From JBFLYN01 sp040756655 (GTDB lineage Bacteria; Bacillota; Sulfobacillia; UBA8153), in contig JBFLYN010000001.1 in assembly GCA_040756655.1 (NCBI GenBank), positions 62,001 to 126,000 on the forward strand: 64,000 nucleotides of DNA, in the 5' to 3' direction. The position numbers and the translations under genes are program-made. The notes under the pieces were generated by a model, which was given only the letters and a program-made list of their open reading frames with translations, ran no database searches and was not told the origin of the DNA. Shown one piece after another: positions 1 to 7,153 of the stretch. The first letter of the stretch is position 1. Every line of letters begins with the position of its first letter.

Positions 1-107
1 CCCAAGACTACCTCCGCCTGACCGCGGAACTCTACGCCCATATTATCACCGCCATGGAGCGCCGGTTCGGTGCCGGTGCGATACTGCCTGGAAGGGCACC
101 CCTATGA
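1..107 (+). CDS. Tyrosine recombinase, C-terminal tail only (cut by window edge)
   Basis: The frame beginning at base 3 reads QDYLRLTAELYAHI and ends at TGA 105-107. A tail of the type Y(L/I)RLTAELYP closes the first member of the tandem tyrosine recombinase sets found in Firmicutes. Only about 34 residues are visible, with no catalytic residue. The stop overlaps the ATG of the next recombinase (ATGA, 104-107), the usual arrangement of such tandem recombinases, and this supports the call more than the short sequence does. Confidence 0.45.
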   Translation, partial: QDYLRLTAELYAHIITAMERRFGAGAILPGRAPL

Positions 108-590
108 AGCCCACCGACTTCGCCCACCTGCTGACGCGCTACTTGTCCCACTATCTGCCGGACCAGCGGAAGGTGAGCGTCCACACGCTTCAATCGTATC
201 GTGACACCTTCATCCTGCTGCTCCGTTTTTGTCACGAACGGAAAGGCTGGCATCCCGACCAGGTGACCCTGCGGCATCTGGACCGGGACTGCATGGAGGA
301 ATTCCTGGACTGGCTAGAGCACGCGCGGCGGTGCAGTGTGGCCACGCGCAACCAGCGGTTGGCCGCCCTGCACGCCTTCTTTCGCTACGTGCAGTATGAA
401 GTGCCCGACCAGTTGGCGCCAACTCAACGCATCCTGGGCATGCCCTTTAAGCGGACGGCCCACCCGACTGTGGGGTATCTGACGGTGGACGCGTTACAGG
501 CCTTGCTGGCTCAACCCGATCGCACCAAGGCGGACTGACGACGCGACGCAGCTTTGCTCACCCTCTTGTACGATACCGGTGCGCGCGGGG
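104..590 (+). pseudogene. Tyrosine recombinase (tandem type), N-terminal half, broken
   Basis: The first 144 residues form a SAM-like core-binding domain of XerC/XerD type (LQSYRDTFILLLRFC near residue 30; ATRNQRLAALHAFFRYV near residue 85). The frame stops at TGA 536-538. Beyond that stop, in the same frame, RRDAALLTLLYDTGAR continues; this is the conserved block carrying the first catalytic Arg of tyrosine recombinases, so the stop is a nonsense mutation. At about 585-590 the homology changes abruptly to an ISLre2 transposase, so the rest of the catalytic domain (HxxR, His, Tyr) is missing. The gene is a remnant of a mobile element and cannot encode an active enzyme. Confidence 0.7.
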
Positions 591-921
591 TCTGGGGGCC
601 ATGGAGAGCAACGTGGATCGCTTTGCCAACCGGATGAAGAAACGAGGGCAGAGTTGGGGGTTGACCGGGGCCTTGAGCATGGTCAACGGACTGATCCAGC
701 GCTTCGAAGGCAAACTGGCGACTTATGCCGAGCAGGTGGGACGTCTCCGCGATCTGGTGAGCGAAGAACGGCTACGAACCGGAGCGGGCCAACTGGTGGA
801 GCCAGCCGTGAGCATGGCTGCCGGTGTTAGACAGTCACATCCACCCATCCTGGATGCTGGGCGCACCCGGTCTGGGGGCATGTCGAGGGTCATGCGGAAT
901 CTCAACCGGGTTCAGATGTGA
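586..921 (+). pseudogene. ISLre2/UPF0236-type transposase, C-terminal fragment
   Basis: The reading frame through 601 gives GLGAMESNVDRFANRMKK followed by RGQSWGL, which resembles the C-terminal hallmark of ISLre2-family (UPF0236) transposases (G-I-G-A-x-E-S-N-V-D and ANRMKKRGMSW). Only about 110 residues survive, starting at the junction with the recombinase remnant. The N-terminal DDE core is absent. The final part (to VQM) does not look conserved. No terminal inverted repeat could be identified by eye. This is a scar of a transposition or deletion event. Confidence 0.6.
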
Positions 922-1001
922 GTCACCTGAGCTTTCCCAAACTACCGAATTCGGCTTCTCGACCTACAACCACTTGACAGACACACGGCAAACGCGGTGA
1001 G

Positions 1002-1030
1002 TTGCTTTGCCGGGAATCGTATGCTACAAT
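1002..1030 (+). promoter_or_regulatory. Probable sigma-A promoter of tRNA-Pro
   Basis: TTGCTT at 1002-1007 and TACAAT at 1025-1030 are separated by 17 bases, which puts the start point a few bases before the tRNA at 1041. A better -35 match, TTGACA at 974-979, has no -10 at the right distance. Confidence 0.55.
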
Positions 1031-1040
1031 ATGAATGCGT

Positions 1041-1117
1041 CGGGGCGTGGCGCAGCTTGGTAGCGTGTCTGAATGGGGTTCAGAAGGTCGCAGGTTCAAA
1101 TCCTGTCGCCCCGACCA
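1041..1117 (+). tRNA. tRNA-Pro (anticodon GGG)
   Basis: The 77-base gene has an acceptor stem CGGGGCG (1041-1047) pairing with CGCCCCG (1107-1113) and an encoded CCA end at 1115-1117. The anticodon stem TCTGA/TCAGA encloses the loop ATGGGGT, in which T33 is followed by GGG (read as proline). The T-arm is GCAGG-TTCAAAT-CCTGT. The encoded CCA and complete arms point to a functional gene. A decayed phage-type integrase lies 96 bases downstream with its 3' end facing the tRNA, so the tRNA 3' end is a likely attachment site. Confidence 0.93.
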
Positions 1118-1212
1118 TGAAATTGCCTGCATACAAGCTGTTTTTGTGAAAGAGGCTGTCTGAGCGATAGCCTCTTCCTCCACATTTGTGTGCCTGGAGT
1201 GTGCCGGTTGGC

Positions 1213-2273
1213 TCAGCTGTGCTTCTTGTCGTCATAGAGCATGGCTTCCAGACGCGCCGCAGCGCTTTCCTGCATGTCAGGGAGGACATGAGAGTAGACG
1301 TCCAAAGCCAGAGTGACACCGGCATGACCTAGCCTTTCGCTGACCACTTTCGGTTCTCTCTGGCCATGAGCAGCAGCGCAGGAGTGGCGAAGATCGTAAG
1401 GACGAATGCTCTCGGGCAGCCCCGCGGCTCTGAGCAGGGTTCGAAATACCGCGGGGCGAGGTTGCGGTAGTTGACAAGGTTACCGTTAGGGTCGGCAAAG
1501 GCAAGCCCGGTCTTGCCAGCCCTGACCGGCCCGGAGCCGTTCCTCCAGTTGGTGCTTGCGGTGCTGCCGCAGGGAGTGAAACGATGCAGGGAAGGGGGGC
1601 AGTTCGCCGGCCTGTGACGTCTTAGGCTCTTCCAGCCGCCATTCTGAAACCGTGTTCCCTTTCTCCTTGGATCGGTATGTCGTAAGGGTGCGCTGCACTG
1701 GCAAGCGTCCTGCAGCCAGATCAACGTCCGTCCACTTGAGCCCAAGGGCTTCACCAGGGCGAAGGCCGGCAGTCAACAGGAGCTCAAAAAGTGTGCCATA
1801 GCGAGTTCCGTGTGCAGCCGAAAAGCATGCCCGTGCTTCCTCCGGTGATAGCGGCCGCAACTCTTCCCGCCGCTGCCTGGGCAGGTCAACCATTTGGGCC
1901 GGGTTTTGAGGTAACACGCGCCACTTGACGGCCTGCTCCAGAGCTGACCGCAGGACAGAGCGCATACCTCACCGTTCGAGCCGACAGTCCCTTAAAGAGT
2001 GTTATAGAGAGATTGGATCTCGATGGGCGAGAGAGCCGAAAGATTCCTTGATCCCAGGGTGGGCAGGGCATACTTTCTGATCAACCAAGCGTAGCTCTCG
2101 TAGGTCTTCGGTCGCAGCCGCGGTCGTGCCACTTCTTCCAACCACTTCTCCAGGCATGTACCGCTTGTGACCCGGCTGGGTTCGACGAAGGTACCCAAGT
2201 CTTTCTCACGTAAGGCCTTATTGGGATAGGCTTGTGCGTCCTTTTCGCCCACGTCTCTACGTCGCATTAACAT
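1213..2273 (-). pseudogene. Phage-type tyrosine integrase, multiply frameshifted
   Basis: Successive frames on the - strand rebuild most of an integrase: a SAM-like core-binding domain (ARPRLRPKTYESYAWLI, about 2120), a second block (SVLRSALEQAVKWRVLPQNP, about 1940), the first catalytic Arg in TAGLRPGEALGLKW, then YDLRHSCAAAHG with the HxxR-equivalent motif (about 1390), LGHAG with the second His, and DVYSHVLPDMQ with the nucleophilic Tyr (about 1275). The protein ends at TGA 1213-1215. Frame changes near 1990, 1965, 1700 and 1325 break it. The N-terminal arm-binding domain is partly missing. It lies next to tRNA-Pro in the orientation usual for tRNA-targeted integrases, so it is a remnant of an integrated element. 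Confidence 0.8.
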
Positions 2274-2282
2274 GGATGTTAG

Positions 2283-2897
2283 CTAGAGGCCCATCGGTGC
2301 CCACGGCGGGATGGTTGATGTTAGGTTAACCAGCGCGTGAAACACCATGGCAGCGGCCAAGTGCCCTGTTCCCAGGGGGCTGTAGAGCAGGCCCAGGAAT
2401 AGCCCCATGACTGCTGCCTTGGTCGGGTCAGTATGGCCGATGATTCCGAAGAGCAACCCGGAGACGGCCAACGCTGGCCATAGCCCCGTGAGAGCCGCCA
2501 GGCGTCTTAGCAGGAAGCCCCTCCAGAATACCTCCTCGCGAATCGGGGCCAGCAGGCACACTTCCAGTGCTATTGATTGTGAGGGCCGTAAGATCATCGC
2601 AGCTCTGGTCCCAGCCTGCGTCAGAGCAAACGAGCCCCGTCCTGCCGCAAATCCCATGAGCAGGCCTGCCGTCAACACCAGAGCCCAAGGAGAGGGCTTT
2701 CCCCATCTCCACATACTAGCCCAGTCACGCCAATACACATAACCAAACCAGACTGCTGTCGCCGCAAGTCCGCTAGCGTTCCAAGCTAGCGGGCTGGACT
2801 TGCCTCCTAAGGCGTACAACGCTGCGTAGCGTACTACATTTCCGCATGCATACAGGGCCGCACATTCAACGGTAAATCGCATCACGGAATCACGCAT
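2283..2897 (-). CDS. CPBP-family intramembrane metalloprotease
   Basis: This 204-residue, strongly hydrophobic protein has about six membrane segments and carries the CPBP (CAAX protease/bacteriocin-processing) signature: REEVFWRGFLLRRL near residue 120 (EExxxR), FGIIGH near residue 150, and HALVN near residue 188. The conserved Glu and His residues ligate the catalytic zinc within the membrane. ATG at 2897 follows GGGAGGGGG at a good distance. Members of this family mature peptides or provide immunity to bacteriocins; no substrate gene is visible. It lies between the integrase remnant and a small Cys-rich ORF and may be cargo of the old element. Confidence 0.8.
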   Translation of the reverse strand: MRDSVMRFTVECAALYACGNVVRYAALYALGGKSSPLAWNASGLAATAVWFGYVYWRDWASMWRWGKPSPWALVLTAGLLMGFAAGRGSFALTQAGTRAAMILRPSQSIALEVCLLAPIREEVFWRGFLLRRLAALTGLWPALAVSGLLFGIIGHTDPTKAAVMGLFLGLLYSPLGTGHLAAAMVFHALVNLTSTIPPWAPMGL

Positions 2898-2996
2898 CTA
2901 ACAGTCCCCCTCCCAACAGATTACTGGACGGTGGCACTGCGAGGTTGGGCACGCCCGCAATGCACCGTCCCATCGGTGCTTACTAAGGCCTGACGG

Positions 2997-3332
2997 TTAG
3001 TGCACATACAGCGGGTTCTCCCTTATCCACAACCCCCCGCACTCGCACTCGCATTCCGCAAGCACTCCATTGTCCCAGCGCACGCGTTGCCACGAGCCCA
3101 TGCACCACGGCTTATGGGGGCACACTGTGCTATCCCACTCTGATCTGTATTCGCCGAAGTGTTTGCAGATCGTCTCCCACATTTGGACCCAAGCCCGTTC
3201 ATTACTAAAGAGCACCGGGCCTTTCTTGCCCCTAGAAGTCAATTCCAGGTAGCAACAGTCACAGTCATTAGGACATCCATTTGATAACACCAGTTCGTAC
3301 TGGCGTTGAACAGTGAACAGGCACAACAGCAT
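2997..3332 (-). CDS. Hypothetical Cys-rich protein
   Basis: I do not recognise this 111-residue ORF. It has an unusual number of cysteines: GCPNDCDCCYLE near residue 19, TVCPHKPWC near residue 70, and ECECECGG near residue 93, a layout that could bind zinc or an iron-sulfur cluster. It is rich in Trp. Its 5' end lies only a few bases from the IS701-type transposase reading frame, and no convincing ribosome site precedes ATG 3332, so the true N-terminus may have been removed by the insertion. The coding call rests on composition and an open frame only. Confidence 0.4.
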   Translation of the reverse strand: MLLCLFTVQRQYELVLSNGCPNDCDCCYLELTSRGKKGPVLFSNERAWVQMWETICKHFGEYRSEWDSTVCPHKPWCMGSWQRVRWDNGVLAECECECGGLWIRENPLYVH

Positions 3333-4492
3333 GCCCTACAGGCACGTTAGCAGGGCTTTACCGCTTTACCCTGTACCTGAGCCAACCTCAGTTTCACCAT
3401 TTCCGGAACCTGATTCTCACCATGGTCTTGTGGGTAGGGGTACATACAATCGCGCAGTTGACCGAGGTTCAGCGGTACCTGTGGCAGCGTGACCAGAGTA
3501 ACGTTAACCGCTTTCGTCAACCGAGCTCCCCGGAAGCCCGCCTGGTTGCGGCGGACCCGATGGCAATGGGTGCTTGAGCGAGTTGGTACCGTCCTCCCGG
3601 CTCCGGATCGAGATACCACCAGCGCCCTCGTTGCCGGCCATCGGTGATCGATGATACGGTCGTGAGGAAGACCGGCAAGAAGATGGCCGGTCTGGGCTGG
3701 CATTACTCCCATGCTGACCAGCAGCAAGTATGGGGCCACAGCTATGTTACCGCCCATTACGTCATTGCTGGTTATGCCTATCCGGTAGGGGTGCTCTACC
3801 AGAGCCAGCGGGCCTGCTCCCAATCAGGCAGTGAGTTCCGCTCCAAATTGGAACTGGCGGCCCAACTCATCGCCGACTTCACGCCAGTGCCGGGAACCCG
3901 TCCCGTGGTGCTCTTTGACAGCTGGTATGCCAGCAGCACCCTGATCCAAGTGGCGCTGGGCCGGGATTTTGGCGTGGTGTGTGCCGTCAGGCGCAACCTT
4001 GTGCTGCATGAGTGTCCCCACGCTCCTCCAGCCCGAGGAATCAGCCTGGCCGAGCTGGCGACCCGGACCGGTATGCCGGATCACCTCGTGACCGTGAACC
4101 ACCGGACCTACCGCGTCCGCCACGTCGACGGCTATCTGAAAGGCAACCTGCGGGCCCGGATTGTGATGTCGGCAGCACCATCCCACGGGGCCAGGTTCTA
4201 CGCTCACTTCCATCCGAGGCAGGAGGCCTTCTCCACGATGGACGCCCAGGAACTGCTGACCCACTACAGCCATGGCTGGCCGGTGGAGACTTTCCACCGC
4301 AACGCCAGGCAACTGCTGGGCTTTGATGACTACCGGGTGCGCAGCGCCGGAGGGATTGAGCGCTACCTGGAGCTGGTACTCATCGCCTACACGCTGGCTG
4401 AGACGCAACGGGTCTTACTAGCTTCCCGGGACACGGACCAGCCACCGCCAACCCTGGGAGACGTCTGCCGGCAGAGCCCGCACCACGCTTAG
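3332..4492 (+). pseudogene. IS701-type DDE transposase, 5' part frameshifted
   Basis: The intact 3' part from GTG 3644 (282 residues) has the DDE core: VIDDTVVRKTGKKM with the first Asp, VVLFDSWYASSTL with the second Asp, and WPVETFHRNARQLLGFDDY with the Glu, followed by ERYLELVLIAYTLAE. This matches the IS701 family within the IS4-like DDE group. Upstream, another frame (about 3356-3540) gives FHHFRNLILTMVLW and VQRYLWQRDQSNVNRF, the conserved N-terminal block of the same family, but it runs into a stop near 3574 and is out of phase with the DDE part. A start codon for this block is not evident. The element therefore looks inactive. Terminal repeats were not found by eye. Confidence 0.75.
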
Positions 4493-4512
4493 ATACTGTT
4501 TGTCAGGTGGCT

Positions 4513-4803
4513 CTACACCCAGTTCGAGAATGGAGCTACCAGAGTCAGCTGTACAGCGGGCAGTGGCACAGACGACTTGCTGATGACGACCAGGATGGAC
4601 AGGATGGCGCCCAGGCGAGTCCACTGTTCCCCCGGGCGTCGTTGGGCGTAGTCCCAGGCCTCCTAGGACTTCATCGACCTGGAAGTGCGGTACCCGTAGA
4701 CCCAGTTTATGCGCCGGGGTGGGCGGGTGAGGAAGAGCAGGCCGAAGACGACCATGACTGCAGGAATGACCAGGTCCACGATCCAGAAGAACGGGCCCAC
4801 CAT
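4513..4803 (-). pseudogene. SdpI-like membrane protein with internal TAG stop
   Basis: From ATG 4803, preceded by GGAGGTGAC, the protein begins MVGPFFWIVDLVIPAVMVVF and continues with INWVYGYRTSRSMKS, the conserved SdpI-type block (G-Y-R-T-x-R-S-M-K). TAG at 4663-4665 interrupts it. The same frame then continues EAWDYAQRR and LGAILSILVVISKS to a second stop at 4513-4515, still resembling the family (E-x-W-x-x-A followed by a second membrane helix). A nonsense mutation of an otherwise intact small membrane protein is the simplest reading. SdpI proteins give immunity to the SdpC toxin in Bacillus; the role here is unknown. It faces away from the MerR gene at 4992, across a shared intergenic region. 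Confidence 0.65.
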
Positions 4804-4947
4804 GTCACCTCCGGGCTGGCGCGGCGAAGGACGCAGTCGATTGCCTTGCTTGCCGCCCCCCACATCTTCGTGGCAACGGTTGTCTTTCCTGCCGGGGAGT
4901 CTCCTTGGGGACGCCATACTACGTGCTAGATTCTCCTTGCAGAGGAC

Positions 4948-4972
4948 TTGACTCTAACATGATGTCATAGTC
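4948..4972 (+). promoter_or_regulatory. MerR-type operator with -35 box
   Basis: TTGACT (4948-4953) runs into an imperfect dyad at 4950-4972: GACT at the left edge is matched by AGTC at the right edge, with a largely symmetric centre (ACATGATGT). This is the usual place of a MerR-family operator, between -35 and -10. The -10 box is poor. It lies just upstream of the MerR gene at 4992 and between it and the divergent SdpI-like gene, so either or both may be regulated. Confidence 0.5.
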
Positions 4973-4991
4973 CGGAATGTAAGTGGAGGCG

Positions 4992-5402
4992 ATGGATTTG
5001 GGGTACCGGGTCAAGGCAGTAGCAGACATGGCCGGGATCAGCGTCCGCATGCTTCACCATTACGACCGGATCGGGCTCCTCAAGCCGGAGTCCGTGAGTC
5101 CTGCCGGCTACCGGCTTTATTCGGACCGGGATCTCGAACGCTTGCAGGAGATCATGTTCTTTCGCGAACTCGATTTCGGTCTTGGCCTGATCAAGGACAT
5201 CATGGATAGCCCAGCATACGACCGCAGGCGGAGCCTGGAATCCCACCTGCTGCTCCTCAGAAAGAAGCGGCAGCGGCTCGAGAGCATCATCGCTACCCTG
5301 GGCAAGAGCATTGCATCGATGGAAAGGGGTGAGGTTGTGAAGAAGAAGGAACAGCTGTTCGCCGCTCCAGCTTCTCGGCCAGTTCGTCGTCGTAGGTGGT
5401 GA
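4992..5402 (+). pseudogene. MerR-family regulator, 3' truncated
   Basis: The N-terminal winged helix-turn-helix is complete (VADMAGISVRMLHHYDRIGL, then PAGYRLYSDRDLERLQEIMFF), followed by the dimerisation coiled coil (residues about 75-112) and KKKEQLF, a block typical of TipAL/Mta-type MerR regulators just before their ligand-binding domain. At about 5356 homology ends and the sequence becomes the antisense of a radical SAM gene, adding an artificial tail of about 15 residues. The effector domain is therefore missing. ATG 4992 follows TGGAGG closely; GTG 4983 is an alternative. The DNA-binding part could still be made. Confidence 0.7.
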
Positions 5403-5886
5403 TGGTGAGCTTGGCTACGGCCGGAGAGTGCTCTTTGATCTTCAGAAGTGTATCGATGTCCCTGACGATCAAGTCGGACTTGGTAAGCAGACTGGCTCCA
5501 AAGCCATGCTTTTGGAAAAGCTCAAGGGCACTGCGGGTGAGTCCCAGTCGTTCCTCCCACGGGTTGTAGGGGTCGCTCATGGCCCCGGTGGCAACGATGC
5601 CCTTCCGCCTCTTGGACCGCAATTCCGTGGCCAACGGCTCCAGGACGTTGGCCTTGGCTCTGACCTGGTCGAAGTCTTCGATCCGGTAGCAGTCGCTCCG
5701 CGAATCGCAGTAGATGCAGCCGTGGCTGCATCCCCGGTAGACGTTCATGTGGTAGTTGCTGCCAAACCAGCTGTTCCCGTCCGACCAGGGAGACAAGATC
5801 TGCTTGGCTTCGATCAGGCTTATGGATTCCCCAGTAGAAGACGGCACCAAGTAGCCCTCCCGTGGAAGCTGCATCAGCCACACCAT
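5356..5886 (-). pseudogene. Radical SAM protein (SPL-like), 3' truncated
   Basis: The - strand frame encodes an N-terminal half of a radical SAM protein: NVYRGCSHGCIYCDSRS gives the CX3CX2C cluster motif, and GAMSDPYNPWEERLGLTR, LLTKSDLIVRDIDTLL and VAKLTITTYDDE follow, as in the spore-photoproduct-lyase-like group (Rv2578c type). Homology ends at LAEKLER (about 5360), exactly where it meets the truncated MerR gene coming from the other side. Roughly the last third is lost. The start is unclear: ATG 5886 and ATG 5874 are both in frame and neither has a good ribosome site. Function of this subgroup is unknown. Confidence 0.65.
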
Positions 5887-6081
5887 TCCACACTTGAGGG
5901 AGAGCAATACGACAGCTGACGTACACTTCTCCTCCATGGCCAACGCGCTTTGTCCAGTGCCTTGCGCCTGGCCAAGGTTCTCCAGCAGCCCGAGGGGCAG
6001 GCACGGGTCAACTGACCAGCAGGGATCTGGTCGCGAAACAGAGGAAATCCTGGGACCAGGCGAGAAACATGGTACAGGGAG

Positions 6082-6944
6082 GTGTTGACGGTTGTGGGAT
6101 GTGGAGGCACCGCTCAACCCCCTGCACCACCCAGACCCAGTCCCCCGGCTCCCAGTCCCCCGGCCCTGCCACCACCCGCCCCACCGCCGCCCGCGCCCGC
6201 GCCGGCTACCGGCGGCCGTACCCTGAAGGTTGACCACTGGGTCTGGACTTCGGACCTATTGTTCTTGTCTGGCAAGTTCCAGAGCATGGTGTGGGTGGAA
6301 GAATCGTACGTGCGGACCAGTTCATCGGCGATCAGACCAGGCGCTTCGGCTACGAGTACCGGGGGAATCGTGTCTTCCAGCTGTGGTCAGAGAAGTGGGG
6401 GTTTGAGGGCCAGCCGCCCCAGCCCCGCCATAAGATAGTGGCGCTGTCGGAAGACGAGGAACCGCTCTGGGTGGACTGGGAGCGGACCCGCTACACCGGG
6501 GAAGACGCTGAGATCCAGTACCTGACCTGGTTTGGCGGCTTCGAGGACTTCGGTTACTACTACCGTCCCTGGCATCCCGTCATAGAGATGCTGGGCTTCA
6601 CGCATTACGGTCGTGTTAACCAGGAAGGCCTGTTCCAGCTGCTGCAGGGCCTTGAGGTAGACGACCGTCCCATCCAGGTGCCGTCCTACCCCACGTCCAA
6701 CTGGCAGTGGGAGATCGTCTCCCAGCGCCGCGAGGAGTTCGGGAGCGTGACCGCCGAGGTGACCCGGATAGACCTGACTCCAGTGGAGTTCCCCGCGTGG
6801 GACAACCTGAAGTCCCTGACGTATCATTTCGCCATCGCGGACTTTGGCGACTTTCACATGATCGTCGAGTTCATCGGAGAATGGACGCATGACGATGACG
6901 AATCGCACTATCTGAGGGTGAGCCTGGTGTCGGCGCGCAGGTAA
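6082..6944 (+). pseudogene. Putative lipoprotein with Pro-rich linker, frameshifted
   Basis: GTG 6082 lies within GGGAGGTG and opens a short leader ending VVGCGG, a possible lipobox, followed by a Pro/Ala repeat (residues about 12-48) and TLKVDHWVWTSDLLFL. The well-folded part (6231-6944; DQFIGDQTRRFGYEYRGN, FGYYYRPWHPVIEML, SLTYHFAIADFGDFHMIVEF) is in another frame, so a frameshift lies between 6231 and about 6290. The leader lacks the positive and hydrophobic parts expected of a signal peptide, so the N-terminus is doubtful. I do not recognise the main domain. It may instead be a shorter intact gene starting at GTG 6291. Confidence 0.45.
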
Positions 6945-6989
6945 CCAGAGGGTCTCACGTGCGTGGGGCGGCTCGCTCTCCCAGTGAAG

Positions 6990-7034
6990 GCTCCCTGGCA
7001 CCCCGGGGATAAGGTCCCCGGGGTGCCAGGGAGC
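6990..7034. terminator. Perfect 20-bp inverted repeat, terminator-like
   Basis: 6990-7009 is the exact reverse complement of 7015-7034, with a five-base loop TAAGG. On the + strand GTGCTTTTCGC follows, only a weak U-tract. It lies between the lipoprotein-like gene and the next + strand gene, so transcription termination or mRNA end protection is likely. Confidence 0.6.
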
Positions 7035-7153
7035 GTGCTTTTCGCTTTCGCGACCGCACTGTATCCACCCTGTTCGGCCAGGTGTGCCCGGACTTCGGAG
7101 GGCTTAGCCGCCCCGCATTTTTCCAACACCAGTCTGGGATACTGGAACTGGTG

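Noticed and set aside
536..538. In-frame TGA in the recombinase read as selenocysteine
   Set aside because: Tyrosine recombinases have no selenocysteine at this place, no SECIS-like hairpin was seen after the codon, and the gene is destroyed 50 bases later anyway.
4663..4665. In-frame TAG in the SdpI-like gene read as pyrrolysine
   Set aside because: No pylT/pylS genes or methylamine methyltransferase are in the window, the position is in a small membrane protein with no known need for pyrrolysine, and other genes nearby are also broken. A nonsense mutation is simpler.
5930..6237. Gly/Arg-rich N-terminal extension of the radical SAM gene on the - strand
   Set aside because: It is antisense to the Pro-rich linker of the + strand lipoprotein gene, and radical SAM homologues begin near MQLPREGYL, so the extension is not real.
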